Assembly: GCA_030737835.1 (NCBI GenBank)
Contig: CM060857.1
Span: forward strand, 4,405,279 to 4,469,278
DNA: 64,000 nucleotides
Direction of reading: 5' to 3'
From: Acorus gramineus
Lineage: Eukaryota; Streptophyta; Magnoliopsida; Acorales; Acoraceae
Shown: positions 20,511 to 30,889 of the stretch, in pieces
Position numbering within the stretch: position 1 is the first letter of the stretch
Layout: each line of letters starts with the position of its first letter
Translations under genes and position numbers: made by a program
The notes under the pieces: model-generated
What the model was told of the DNA's origin: nothing
Database searches by the model: none
The model's input: only the letters and a program-made list of their open reading frames with translations

Positions 20511-20995
20511 TGGACACCCACCTCCAGGAGGGAACATTAGAGGAGAAAGTTGACCAAGGAGACCAAACTGTCCAATTTCTTAGCCACCTAGAGGGAAAGA
20601 TGGCCACCTTAGGATACCAATCGGTATAGGACATGTTCAATGACCTTGCCGACTACCACTAGGCCAACACCTTGAAGCAGGAAACCCCTGTCAAAACCCT
20701 AAAGGCTTGCCCCACCCCCAAAATCCCACCAATACCCAGCTTCTCGGTCAATCCGAGTCCCTTTTCATTTGCCCCACCTTCCCCCGCGAATCCAATATTT
20801 CCAGCAGCTTCTATCCCTAGCCCTTACTAGGCCATGTCAAACCCAGGACCACTAAATTACCCACCCAAGGCAGAAACGCTGGACGAAACCATCCGGAGAA
20901 TCCTCTCCGAGACTGGCCCTTCTGCCCCTAAAAACATGTCTCTGGGCAACCAACAAAACCTTACTCAGAATCATAAAAACGACAGTAGAAACCCA
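20511..20995 (+). pseudogene. gag: Tat-B gag N-terminal remnant
   Basis: A plus-strand frame beginning MDTHLQEGTLEEKVDQGD near 20511 runs with several internal TAG codons (for example near 20626 and 20660). A proline-rich linker (PPIPSFSVNPSPF) and LDETIRRILSETG follow. Position after the PBS and composition fit the start of a Tat gag. The frame ends where a deletion joins it to integrase sequence near 21000. Confidence 0.5.
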
Positions 20996-21004
20996 CAAAG
21001 CTAC

Positions 21005-21503
21005 TGATTGGCCAGACAAGTTAGTTGATGCTCTCTGGGCTTACCGAACCTCTATCCGAACACCCACCGGAAAGACCCCATATTCACTCACATTCGGGGT
21101 AGAAGCAGTAGTACCCTACGAGATTCTTATCCCATCCTTAAGAGTAGTATTAGAAGAAGAGCTACAAATTGAAGAGAGAAGAGAAGCGCTTTTGCTATGC
21201 CTCGAACTCTTAGACTCAAAGAGGTTAAGAGCTGCGGACCATGCCCAGGCCTACAAGAGGAGGGTGGCAAGGGCATTTGAGAAGAAAGTAATAGAAAGAA
21301 AATTTAAAATAGGGGAGCTAGTACTTCAGCAAATCATGCCATCAAGACAACCCCACCCCAAAGGCAAGCTGCAACCCACATGGGACGGACCCTATGTGAT
21401 CACCCATGCTTACTCCGGGAATGCCTACCGCTTGGTGGATGCTGAACGAGTCAAAGTCTCAAGTTCGTGGAATGCACTTTACCTAATGAAATTCAATGCA
21501 TGA
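21005..21503 (+). pseudogene. pol: Tat-B integrase C-terminal half
   Basis: The plus-strand frame reads LWAYRTSIRTPTGKTPYSLTFG (split across the catalytic-core end), then VEAVVPYEI. The latter is the typical Gypsy integrase post-core segment. The tail RAADHAQAYKRRVARAFEKK to WNALYLMKFNA follows, nearly identical to Tat-A 13187-13470. The DDE residues are upstream in the deleted part. The last residues before the stop at 21501 mark the end of pol. Confidence 0.85.
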
Positions 21504-21892
21504 AACTCTCAATGTTGGAGAAATATTATTCTTCCTTCCTGCGATTTCCGGTGTTTAGCACCTGATGATAGAATTATAAGACTCTCAAAGATAACTCGTA
21601 TTTTACTTGAGCTCATATATTCACCACTCATGCCGCCTCCATCACACCAGTATGACCTAGGAATCAGTTTATCTGATAAAAGGAAAAATTGCCTACCCTG
21701 CAGACTGAGACAATTTTTTAAACCCAAGGCATCTCCCCTTTATTGTCGCTCTTACTCATATCAACCCCAAAGACAAAATGAGGGATTGTCCTGGACCTGG
21801 CATATGTCCCAAAACTAGCTCTGGCACTATATAAATACTTCTAGAGGGGAAGAAGAAAAGAACAGGGGGGAAAAACAGAAAAGCCCCCCCCC
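21504..21892 (+). other. Tat-B post-pol noncoding DNA
   Basis: Matches Tat-A 12795-13186 in reverse complement. It ends in a C-run where Tekay-C inserted. The continuation (Tat-A about 11795-12790) is missing from Tat-B, lost with the 3' part of Tekay-C. Confidence 0.7.
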
Positions 21893-22316
21893 TGTTATAT
21901 ATGTGTCACTTTTTAGCCTTCTGGTAACCATTGGAGCATTCTGGCAGTTTTTGAGTTTTTTTCATTTTTCGATCGGAACCGCTAAAATTTTGGACTGTTA
22001 GCTATCGTCCTGTGTTTGAGGACTCCGATTGAAAATCTAACTGCATATTATGTGTCCTGGTGCCATTCTAAGCCACTCACAAAATTTTCATCGAATTCCG
22101 GTAACGTTTCCAAAATTTCACAGTTCTGGGGCGTATCCGGGTTTTGACCGAGCGAGAAGTCATTGGGAGAGTTGACTCGGTCAAAGTGGGCCCATGACTT
22201 GGTCAACCCTTTTTGTTTTTTTGTGTGGTTGGGTTGACCCAAGTCAAAGCCACTTAAACTCTTTAATCAAGCTTAAAACCCTAATTAACCTTGATTACCC
22301 TAATCTAAGTGGGGGG

Positions 22317-22324
22317 TATTTAAG
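22317..22324 (+). promoter_or_regulatory. TATA-like box of the Tekay LTR
   Basis: TATTTAAG upstream of GTGAGAGCTAAAA and a CT-rich leader. The other copies have TATATATAAG (58845-58854) or TATTTAAG (minus strand near 32168 and 38457) at the same place. Confidence 0.5.
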
Positions 22325-22839
22325 TGAGAGCTAAAAAGTCTCCCCCACTATTCATCTTCTTCCCCAACTCATTTTCTCTCTCCCCCTCTCTCCTTTTCTT
22401 GGTTTTGAGCCACCTAGAGTTCTTGAAACTCAAAACTCAAAACATAGAAAGGTTAGATCCGGTCCCGATCTATCCCCCGGTGTTCTCGGATTCGAGTTCC
22501 GACAAGTTTGGCCCCCTCTAACCCCCTCTATTCTCCCCTGTTTTCAGCCCCTTTTGAGGTAGGAAGAGGTCTTGGTGGTAGAGATCCTTGGGGAGGCGTT
22601 TCGGTGCACGAAGAGCCTCCGGTTCCCTTCCTTTCCTCTCCTTTCCTTGGGTAAGGGTTCTTTCCTTCTTTTTCATGTTTAGATGCATGTTAGGAGGGTG
22701 GGGTTGAGTGTGGAGGGTGGCTGGTGGCTGTCGGTGGTGGTTGGGGGCGGTCGGAGGCCATTGGTGGCCGGTGGTTGGTGGTAGAGGTGCTCGGGCAGGG
22801 TGGTTGTCTGTCCCGGGCAGAATGGCAGCACAGGCGCAG

Positions 22840-23400
22840 CAGGCAGCGCAGCAGGCGTGCAGTGGCAGGGCGCGCGCGCGCGTGCGCGCGGACGTGCGCG
22901 CGGGCGTGCGCTCGGGTGGCGCAGGCGCGGGTGTGCTGGGCGCGGGTGCTGGGTGTGGGTGCGGGGCGCTGGGCACCATGCGAAAGCGTGCGCGCAGAGC
23001 GCTGCGCAGAGGCGCAGGCGGGCTGTGCGCGCGAGGCGGGGAGAGCAGTCGGTGGGAGCAGGCGGGTGCGCCTATGGGGGCGCTGCGCTGGGGCGCAGTG
23101 CGCGCGGGTGCACCCGGGGGTTGGTCGAGTGGGTGATGCATGTGGTGGTGCGCGCGGAGTGCGCGCGGGGCGAGGCGCTGGGCGCGGGGCGTGCGGTGTG
23201 CGCGCGGGCTGCTGCGCTGGGGCGCAGCGAGCATGCGGTGCACCAGGGGAGCTCGGCGACGTGTCCTGGATTGCGGGCAGGGGCTCGGCAGGGTGCCTGG
23301 GTGCGCGGGCTGGGGCGCGGCGGTGCATCCGGGGGCGGGTGGCCGTGCGGGTGGTTGCCGGGGGTGCGGGAGTGAGTCGGGGTGCTCGGGCTAGCGTGCG
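22840..23400. repeat. CpG-rich core of the Tekay-C LTR
   Basis: Dense GCGCGC, GCGCTGGGGCGCAG and GTGCGCGCGG words in an otherwise AT-moderate LTR. Long stop-free frames on both strands follow from the composition and are not genes. Matching cores are at about 30890-31680, 37180-37960 and 59330-60070. Confidence 0.8.
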
Positions 23401-23499
23401 TACGGGCCGTATGTACGTTTGCCCGAGTGTTGTGTATTTTTAGAGTATTTTTGGTGTATTTGTGGATTTTACTCACCAAGTTGATACCCTGTCTTGCAG

Positions 23500-23535
23500 A
23501 TCTTGACGGACGGTCGCGCGACGACCCGATTACCG
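23500..23535 (+). other. 36-nt micro-exon candidate (Tekay-C)
   Basis: Preceded by GTCTTGCAG and followed by GTGAGTGGG. It contains CGGTCGCGCGACG, a palindromic core. The same length and borders occur in the other three LTRs. Reading frame ILTDGRATTRLP is open in the ATC frame. Confidence 0.55.
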
Positions 23536-24280
23536 GTGAGTGGGACAATCCAACCTAGTTGGGAGGCGCTATATGCACTTGAGCGTATACCGTCCTCCCC
23601 TGGGGCACCATAGATTAGTATTAACCTGTTTAATATGTAATCCATGCAAGCATGATTGATATGTAGTATGCATGCTACCCTAGACTGAGTATGTTAGGGA
23701 CTTGCACCCTTAGGTTAAGTAAGAGCCATGCATCTTGTCACCTCGTTATCATGCTAGGAAGCCTCGCCTTTGTATGCGTCCTATTAGTTTAATTTGTTAA
23801 ATTAAATGCAACTTGTAATGTTATTGCATGCCTTAGGGAATATTAAGGGGCCTTGCGAGGTCAACATTGAGACCCGGGCTAGGGTGCTCCGTGTTCCTTG
23901 TTTGGTTGTCGGGATGTCCTATATCAGGACCTCATGGTGTCCTCCCAAGGTTTCTTTTCCCATCTATATTAATGCATGTTCCCCGCATCTTGGTTATGCG
24001 CCCTGGAGGAATTCTGATGAATTCAAGACACTAGAGTTGTAGAGATGTGTTGTCAGTGGATCCGAGTGGATCATATGCGTGTGGGTAGGCTGTTTCTCTT
24101 CCCTTCGTTGGATCCGTGTAGGGACTCCTCAGCGTTAGACAGGCTATCCTGACAGAAGGCTCCCATTAGTAGGCACCTCCTGATCTTGGACTCGGACTGT
24201 GCTGAATGTGGGAGTAGACCAGGCAAGCTACGGTGTGGAGGAGAGGCTATCGGTGGACCAAGGATGATTAACAGCCTAGT

Positions 24281-24475
24281 CAGTCCCAATATCCTATGTC
24301 ACCCATTGAGGGGTGAGGGTGAGGGTGTATGGATGTGTATGGATGATTATCAGTCCCAATATCCTATGTCACCTATTGAAGGGTGAGGGTGAGGGTGTAT
24401 GGATGTGTATGGATGATTATCAGTCCCAATATCCTATGTCACCTATTGAGGGGTGAGGGTGTGGTGGTTCGGCGA
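24281..24475 (+). repeat. 70-bp minisatellite in the Tekay-C LTR
   Basis: Units start CAGTCCCAATATCC at 24281, 24351 and 24421 (period 70, last unit partial). Each has GGGGTGAGGGTG-type G-runs. Confidence 0.85.
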
Positions 24476-25015
24476 TGTAACGAACCACTGGATTTATGTT
24501 GTTATGCCACTTTGAGGCTAGTTGCTGATTATTTGTGGTTAATATAAACTGTGATGCATGGGTTGTGCTGTTCACTGAGCGTGTGGCTCACCCCTCGCAT
24601 AATATTTTTTCCAGTGATTACTGAGGACTTGAAGGAGGAGCTCCCTGAGCGACTGCACCAGTAGCGGAGTAGCGCTACGTCCCGCGAGTTTCAGAGGCCA
24701 TCAGCATCCCTTTTTATTGTATGTATATATTTCTGTGCTCGGGCACCCAGTTTGGATTATATTTGGATGTATGTGTGTATATTGGCTCTCACAGGACATT
24801 TGATTTGTATCGAGTCTGTAGTATGTTTTTGGATTACAGACTCAGTCTTTTAGCTTCTGCTATCTGTGTATATATTATGTCACCCTTGCTTTCATCTGTG
24901 TTGTTGTCATTTTAGTGTTGTTTAGAGTGATTTATTGATTCCCTGTTTAGACTGCTGATATGTTGTATACACTTGCCGTGACTCGGGGACGGCCGCCCTG
25001 GGGCGTGACAAAAGT

Positions 25016-25027
25016 TGGTATCAGAGC
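25016..25027 (+). other. Primer-binding site of Tekay-C (initiator Met tRNA)
   Basis: TGGTATCAGAGC, 5 bp after the LTR end, is complementary to the 3' end of plant initiator-Met tRNA. Confidence 0.85.
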
Positions 25028-25130
25028 CTGGTCCTGTTAGAGCCAATTGTCTTCTTTTTCGTAGAGATGAGTCCTAGGATTTCTATATGAGTATTCTGAT
25101 CCTAGTGTCTGGTTTTCTTAGGTTGCTGAT

Positions 25131-26411
25131 ATGCCTCCTCGCAGAGGACGGCGCGGACGAGGTCCCTCTCGACCTTTGGAGGTTTCCAGACCTGCCAGAG
25201 GCGAGGATGCTATTGGAGAGTCCTCAGCCGTGAGGCCAGGATCGACAGAGGAGCCTCCTGCCTGGGAGCGCGCGTTTGCGCGGTTAGCAGATTTGGTGGA
25301 GACGCAGACCAGGGCATTGGAGGCCCAGACGAGGGTGTTGGCAGAGCAGGCACAGGATATTCAGGAGCTACGGGCGGCCCGCGAGGCAGTTCCGCAGGTT
25401 CCTCTGGTGGCAGATCCACCTGTGGTACCCGATGTACCCCCAGTCCCCGTGGTGGTTCCGGCGGTCAGAGTTCAGGATCCCCAGGAGAGGGAGGTGGGGC
25501 TAGAGGCTGCAGCGCGAGTGCAGCAGAGTGGCCTCGCAGCCTTTCTGAAGCTCCACCCTCCTGAGTTCCACGGTCAGACGACGGATCCCCTTGCCCCAGA
25601 GCGATGGTTGATGGAGGTGGATGCGATCTTCTCGACCATGCTTTGCACCGATCGCCAGCGAGTCTCCCTGGCCACTTTTATGTTGAAGGGTAGCGCCGCC
25701 GACTGGTGGGCTACTAGATCAGTGGACATCCCGGAGGGAGTGGAGCAGCTGTTATGGGCGGGGTTCCGGAGGTATTTCTTGGAGGAGTACTTCCCGTTCT
25801 CGACGCGGCAGATCGTGATGCGGGAGTTTGAGCAGCTGACGCAGGGCTCTATGTCCGTCGCTGACTACTCCACGCGCTTCACGAGGCTATCCAGATTTGC
25901 TCCAGCCTTGGTGATGGACGAGGAGACGAGGTGCCGTCGATTCGAGCTTGGCCTCAGCAGCGCCATTCAGGTGCATGTTACCTCCCAGGCATTCACGAGG
26001 TACTCCGACTTGGTGTCTCGAGCGAAGACAGTCGAGCGAGACCTCGGGATCCTCGTGACAGTTCTGACCCCCTCGGCAGATCAGAGGCCACCTAGGAGCC
26101 AGGACCAGGGACAGCGTAGGAAGAAGAGGGCCCGCTTCGATCGATCAGTGGCTGCCCCTCCTCCAGCAGATGTGGTGCCAGCGCGAGGTCCAGCACACAT
26201 CGCAGCAGTGCCGGTCCAGGCGAGGCGACCAAAGTTGCGGCGCTCTTATCACTGTCAGCGCATCAGGCATATCTTGTATAATTGCCCTGATGCTGGCCGA
26301 CCCCGCGTGATGCCTCCGCAGCAGCAGCAGTTGCAGCAGCAGCCGTTTCAGCAGCCATTCCAGCAGCAGTGCCAGCAGCAGCAGCAGCCTCAGATGGGTT
26401 GTAGCACTTGA
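25131..26411 (+). CDS. gag: Tekay-C gag (3'-truncated)
   Basis: The 426-residue frame starts MPPRRGRRGRGPSRPLEV, as does the Tekay-D gag. A basic N-terminus, then a helical segment (about 45-100, LADLVETQTRALEAQ) and a Pro/Val-rich linker lead to the retrotrans_gag core (about 135-300: LHPPEFHGQ, PERWLMEVDAIF, FMLKGSAADWWAT, FRRYFLEEYFP, YSTRFTRLSRFAP). A zinc-knuckle-like YHCQRIRHILYNC follows near residue 381; its first Cys is replaced by Ser-Tyr context compared with CYHC in Tekay-D. The Gln-rich tail ends in MGCST, read from Tat-B DNA after the deletion. Gag forms the virus-like particle. Pol is absent. Confidence 0.85.
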   Translation: MPPRRGRRGRGPSRPLEVSRPARGEDAIGESSAVRPGSTEEPPAWERAFARLADLVETQTRALEAQTRVLAEQAQDIQELRAAREAVPQVPLVADPPVVPDVPPVPVVVPAVRVQDPQEREVGLEAAARVQQSGLAAFLKLHPPEFHGQTTDPLAPERWLMEVDAIFSTMLCTDRQRVSLATFMLKGSAADWWATRSVDIPEGVEQLLWAGFRRYFLEEYFPFSTRQIVMREFEQLTQGSMSVADYSTRFTRLSRFAPALVMDEETRCRRFELGLSSAIQVHVTSQAFTRYSDLVSRAKTVERDLGILVTVLTPSADQRPPRSQDQGQRRKKRARFDRSVAAPPPADVVPARGPAHIAAVPVQARRPKLRRSYHCQRIRHILYNCPDAGRPRVMPPQQQQLQQQPFQQPFQQQCQQQQQPQMGCST

Positions 26412-27119
26412 CAATTCAAACAAGAGGGGCACGAAAGTCAGTGCAGGGCATAATCTGGACAGATTTAACACTTGGTCCATAGAAAGAATGTTTTTACAGG
26501 TTCTAAAGATTGGTCGAAATACTCACAAGGTGCGAACAGGTAGGGAGCCAGGAAACTGCCCCAGGTAGGGCGCGGTTACTGACAACAAACCGCTAGGTTT
26601 CAGGCGGCTACTCCCAACATGCCGGCCAAACCCCTTTCCAGGTTAAAACCCCCAGTCCAAGGGCGACTAAAACAAACTAGCCGCCTAACCCTGGGCGGCT
26701 AGTCTGAACATGCCGCCCCTCACCTGCTGACCCGTCTGTTCCTGCTAGTCCAGTTCAATCAACTCTTCAACCTTTGAAAAACCTGTCAAAAATCTTTATT
26801 TCCAAAACCTGTAAATACACATTTTATACACATATACGTCCACAAAACCTGTATAAATACGGATCAAATAGCAATCAAAACTGAAAACGTATACCAATCC
26901 ATGCATCAATACTAACTCTTACACATTCATCCATTCGCATACCCGACCATTCACCACACACATACACACATACACAATCATCAAAATCAAAATACTTTCA
27001 AAACTAAACACCCATGTTTAAATACATAAATCATGCATGAAAAGACATAAATTATCCCTAAAACATAAAAATTACACAAAAGAAAGTCTTTATAAAAGCC
27101 AAAAAAGGGATAAGTCCAC
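26392..27119 (+). other. Tat-B noncoding DNA beyond the Tekay-C deletion
   Basis: Corresponds to Tat-A 11027-11795 in reverse complement, including stem-loop copies around 26566-26725 (for example GGGCGGCTAGTC...GCCGCCCC). It lacks the triple 32-bp array. No coding sequence is seen. Confidence 0.6.
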
Positions 27120-29312
27120 CAAAGCTTCAGCTCCAATATCTTGAGCTCTGCATCATCGAAACAATCACCTAAGCCAAAACAAAAGAAGGAAACTTCAAAT
27201 TATCATCCCCAAACTCCAAAGTTTTCTACCAAAGGTTGATAAAAGCATACATCGGAGTATCGTCATCCGCGGAAGGCTGAGTAGGAGGAACGTCCTGACT
27301 TGGCTGAGAAGGAGGCAGTGACTGATAAGAGGACTGAACCTCTGGAGCGTCCTGGACCACGGGAGTCTCTCGAAGTGAAGACGCAGCCCTCGCATATCTC
27401 CCACGGCTTTGAGTCACTGATGGGAGAGAAGCTCGACTGAAGGTGGCTCCGGTGGCCAAGGAAGCAGAAATAGAATACTCTCAATGAAGAGGGAGAAGGT
27501 CGAGGTCCGCCTCGGTCATGGCCCCTCCACCGACCAATTTCCCCCTCATGGTGGCCTCCCAGAGGTGGACCTACTGGATATCTCTATATCTCTTCTCCAA
27601 CCTCTGATGAAGGCGTGCCTCCACCCCTCTCGATCGATTCTCGACCACCCTCAACCTCTCCTCAAGCTCCCATGACCTCGTCTCCGCAGCCCGGAATCTC
27701 TCCTCGCCTGACCGAAGCGCGTCTCAGTCTCTATCTCAGGCTGCCTAAAGGGAGTGGATCAGATCTCCCACCAAGCCTCTAGGAACGCCCACCGATGCCT
27801 CCAACTCCGACGCCCTCACCTGGAGGGAATCACACTTCCGGCGCAGGACAGCGAACTCCTCCACTCTCGACACCACCTCGGACCTCAGCCGGCCCATCTC
27901 CTCCTTAGCTCATATAGCCATCTCCCTCGCCTGATCGAGTTCCATCCTCATGGCCATCAACTCGCTCCGAGCCACGTCTAGCTCCCTCGTCAACTCGAGC
28001 TCTCGCTCGGAAGCCATGGATGGAGGAGGAGCAGAGGAGGAAGAAGAACCGTCGGCCCTCGCCCTCGCTAACGCCTCCACCTGAACCTCGAGGATCCGCA
28101 CCTGATCTTGCAAGAGACGCCTTTGGATCCTCACGCGTTCCACCTGATCCCCCCTCTCTTGGAGATGTTGGTTGGCAGTTTCTAACTTCTTTTCTAGCTC
28201 ATTCATTTCAAACTACACAAAAATATATATATCTATCAAAAACACTTAAGAAAAGAGAAAAAGAAAAAGAAAAGTGTAAGCCTGGGGTTACACTCACATA
28301 AGAGTCTGGGATCTCCTCCTCCACGGTCCCGAGGATGCTCGAATACTCCTGACGATACCAAGCCAGATAGTCGTCATTCGATGTCACGTCAGGGCGGCGC
28401 TCAACCAAAGTCCCCCTCTCGACCCATCCCCACAAGAACACAGCATAGTTCCTTGGGAGGTTTGTATCCCGAGGAATGTCGGTCACTGGAATCGGAGGAC
28501 GCTTAGGCAGAACCTCGAGCACCCACTGGTGGTACCCAAGCTGACGAACGACTCGGCTGATCGCATGGAAGACGACTTCATTAAAGAACATCAGCCAAAC
28601 GTCCCTTGACAGCTCCTCCGGGACCTCCTCCTCCACATAAGGCCTCCAGGTCATGTACAACAAAGGATACCAAGGAATATAAGAAGAGAGCTTAGTCAAA
28701 AGAAAATCAAGTACAAGCTAGAAGTCCAGAAAATATATACCTCTTCCTCCTTTAAAGCGCGGAAGGCCTCCCGAATTGAGCGAGGCGACGCAAGCGAGAA
28801 GCCCCTGGAGGCGCCCATCTCATGGCCCAAGGGAGAGCACGGTCAAAGACCAGCTGGGTCGGACGAGCAATGGCGAAGTGCTCGTACCCGAAAATCTGCA
28901 GAAAGAAAACCAAAACCAAAGTCAGGTGAAATGAATAAACAGAGATCAAATCATATCTATTTTCACTAACTATACCTACAGAAATGCTGCAAAACCGCCA
29001 AGGTTCTTGCCCTCGGCTCTCTTCACCTTTTTTGACAACTCTACGAAGAGGTGGGCAAGCATGGCCGCACCCCAGGCAAAGCGGCCCATCGTCTCCAAGT
29101 TCTCCATGAAAAGCAAGAAGTGGGAGGAGACCTTGTCGGAAGCCGTTGAGAAGAGGACCCGGCCGAAGAAATAGAGGAAGAACGCCTTCAACTCCCTTTG
29201 TGTCCTCTGTGGGCATGCAACGGCCTCCCTTGCCTCAATCATCAGCCTCCTCCCCTCAAAACTAGCCGCGGCCTCACCCTTCTGACGGCGCGTGAAAGAA
29301 CCGAGGCCATAC
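27120..29312 (-). pseudogene. Antisense PMD-like gene, 3' part (Tat-B copy)
   Basis: Minus-strand exons parallel to Tat-A. The rest of exon 2 is at about 29312-28981 (RRQKGEAAASFEGRR, MGRFAWGAAMLAHLFVELSKKVK). Exon 3 is near 28896-28743, exon 4 near 28670-28300 (WRPYVEEEVPEEL, AISRVVRQLGYHQW), exon 5 near 28206-27240 (coiled coil starting NELEKKLETANQHLQ, Ser/Pro-rich tail) and the last exon ends near 27120. Splice borders CAG/GT-type near 28976 and CTGCAG/ATTTT near 28897 match those of Tat-A. Exon 4 is open here, and the Tat-A stops are largely absent, so this copy is better preserved. Tekay-D interrupts exon 2 at 29312. Confidence 0.7.
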
Positions 29313-29799
29313 ATGATATCAGTAAACAGACTCACACAACAGCTAAAAAGACATCAAAGACAACAAAAGCAGGGCTGACATGATATATACACCAAGAGCG
29401 GAAGCTAAAAACTGAATCTGTAACTCAAAGACATATTACAGACTCGATACATAATCAACTGTCTTGTGAGAGCCAATATATATACAAAGACATCCAAATA
29501 ATATACAAACGCGTGCCCAAGCACGGAATATAATACATACAATCAAAAGGAATGCTGATAGCCTCTGAAACTCGCGGGACGTGGCGCTACTCCGCTACTG
29601 ATGAAGTCCCTCGGGGAGCTCCTCCTCCGGATCCAACTCAGATGACTCTGGAGAAAAATATTATGCGAGGGGTGAGCCACACGCTCAGTGAACAGCACAA
29701 CCCATGCATCACAGCTTATATTAACCACAACCAGATAATCTTAATCCACAATCTCATTATTGAAAGCCACAAAATGGCAACAACTAAACGATCCAGTGG

Positions 29800-30035
29800 G
29801 TCGCTACCGCCAACCCACCACACCCTCACCCTCACCCCTCAATAGGTGACAAAGGATATTGGGACTTGCTACACAAGACCAGTGGGTCGCTATCATCAAC
29901 CCACTACACCCTCACCCTCACCCCTCAATAGGTGACAAAGGATATTGGGACTTACAATCCAGTGGGTCGCTACATCGCCGACCCACCACACCCTCACCCT
30001 CACCCCTCAATAGGTGACATAGGATATTGGGACTG
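29800..30035 (-). repeat. Minisatellite in the Tekay-D 3' LTR
   Basis: Three units of roughly 70-90 bp built on CACCCTCACCCTCACCCCTCAATAGG followed by GTGACAAAGGATATTGGGACT. The complementary strand carries runs of GGGG/GGG spaced by TGA. Confidence 0.8.
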
Positions 30036-30782
30036 ACTAGGCTGATGGTCGCCCTTGGTCCACCGATAGTCTCTCCCCACTCCGTAGGCCGTTTGGCCAC
30101 TCCCACATTCAGCACAGTCCGAGTCCAAGATCAGGAGGTGCCTACTGATGGGAGCCCCTGCACGGGACAGCCTTTCCAACGCCGGGGTAGTCTCTACACG
30201 GATCCAACGAAGGGAACAGAACAGCCTATCCATCGCATATGATCCACTCGGATCCGCAGACAACACAACTCTACAACTCTAATGCCATGAATTCTTCAGA
30301 ATTCCTCCAGGGCGCATAACCAAGATGCGGGGAATATATATAATAATAATAACAAGGGTATAATATTATTGGGAAAGAAACCTTGGGAGGGCAGCGTGAG
30401 GTCCCGATATAGGACATCCCGACAGTCAAACAAGGAACACGGAGTACCCTAGCCCGGGTCTCAATGTTGACCTCGCAAGGCCCCTCCCTATAATATTATA
30501 CAAGGTATGCAATTAAACATATGCTAGCATTTAAGTTAATAAATTAAACTAGTGGGACGCATGCATAGGCCGAGGCTTCCTAGCATGAGAACAGGGTGAC
30601 AGGCTCTTACACATATCCTAAGGACATACAAAGTCTAGGGTAGCATGCATACTACATTTTTATCATGATCACATGGATTACACATTACAACAGTTAATAT
30701 ACATCCATGGTGCCCCAGGGGAGGACGGTATACGCCCAAGTGCATATAACGCCTCCCTACTGGGTTGGATTGTCCCACTCAC

Positions 30783-30818
30783 CGGTAGCCGGGTCGTCGC
30801 GCGACCGTCCGTCAAGAT
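30783..30818 (-). other. 36-nt micro-exon candidate (Tekay-D 3' LTR)
   Basis: On the minus strand it is preceded by CTTGCAG and followed by GTGAGTGGG. Same length as in the other copies. Confidence 0.55.
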
Positions 30819-30889
30819 CTGCAAGACAGGGTAATCAACTAGGTGAGTAAAATACACAAGAATACTACAAAATACTCTAAAATACCCAA

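Larger units (their letters stand above)
21893..25010 (+). repeat. Tekay-C 5' LTR (3118 bp)
   Basis: Ends TGTTATATATG...GGGGCGTGACA. It aligns with 29313-32591, 35523-38881 (both reverse) and 58419-61728. Regions in order: U3 with a TATTTAAG box (22317-22324), CT-rich leader, GTAAGG donor (22651), CpG-rich core (about 22840-23400), 36-nt micro-exon (23500-23535), G-rich minisatellite (24281-24475) and acceptor at 24614. Confidence 0.9.
21893..26391 (+). mobile_element. Tekay-C: truncated Tekay/Del-like Gypsy element (LTR, PBS, gag)
   Basis: Starts TGTTATATATGTGTCAC inside Tat-B. A 3.1 kb LTR, an iMet PBS and gag follow. At about 26391, within the glutamine-rich end of gag, sequence switches without a second LTR to Tat-B DNA (AGATGGGTTGTAGC, matching Tat-A near 11790). 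A single deletion therefore removed all of pol, the 3' LTR and about 1 kb of Tat-B. Confidence 0.85.

Noticed and set aside
22690-23548. Several 80-240 residue Arg/Ala/Pro/Gly-rich open frames on both strands
   Set aside because: They overlap in up to six frames, have no domains, and follow from very high GC with few stop codons in the LTR core. The same applies to about 30680-32062, 37134-38098 and 59207-60094.
24281-24475. CRISPR-like regular repeats
   Set aside because: Units are contiguous 70-bp tandem repeats without unique spacers, inside a plant LTR.
25016-25027. Piece of a tRNA gene (TGGTATCAGAGC)
   Set aside because: It is the complement of the tRNA 3' end next to an LTR, that is a primer-binding site. 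No tRNA cloverleaf surrounds it.
26300-26400. Poly-glutamine CAG tract as a separate microsatellite gene feature
   Set aside because: It is the natural Gln-rich C-terminal part of the Tekay gag, also present in Tekay-D.
29800-30266. Repeated short ORFs shared between 29.5-30.3 kb and 35.8-36.5 kb
   Set aside because: They are frames through the LTR minisatellite and appear twice only because the two Tekay-D LTRs are nearly identical.
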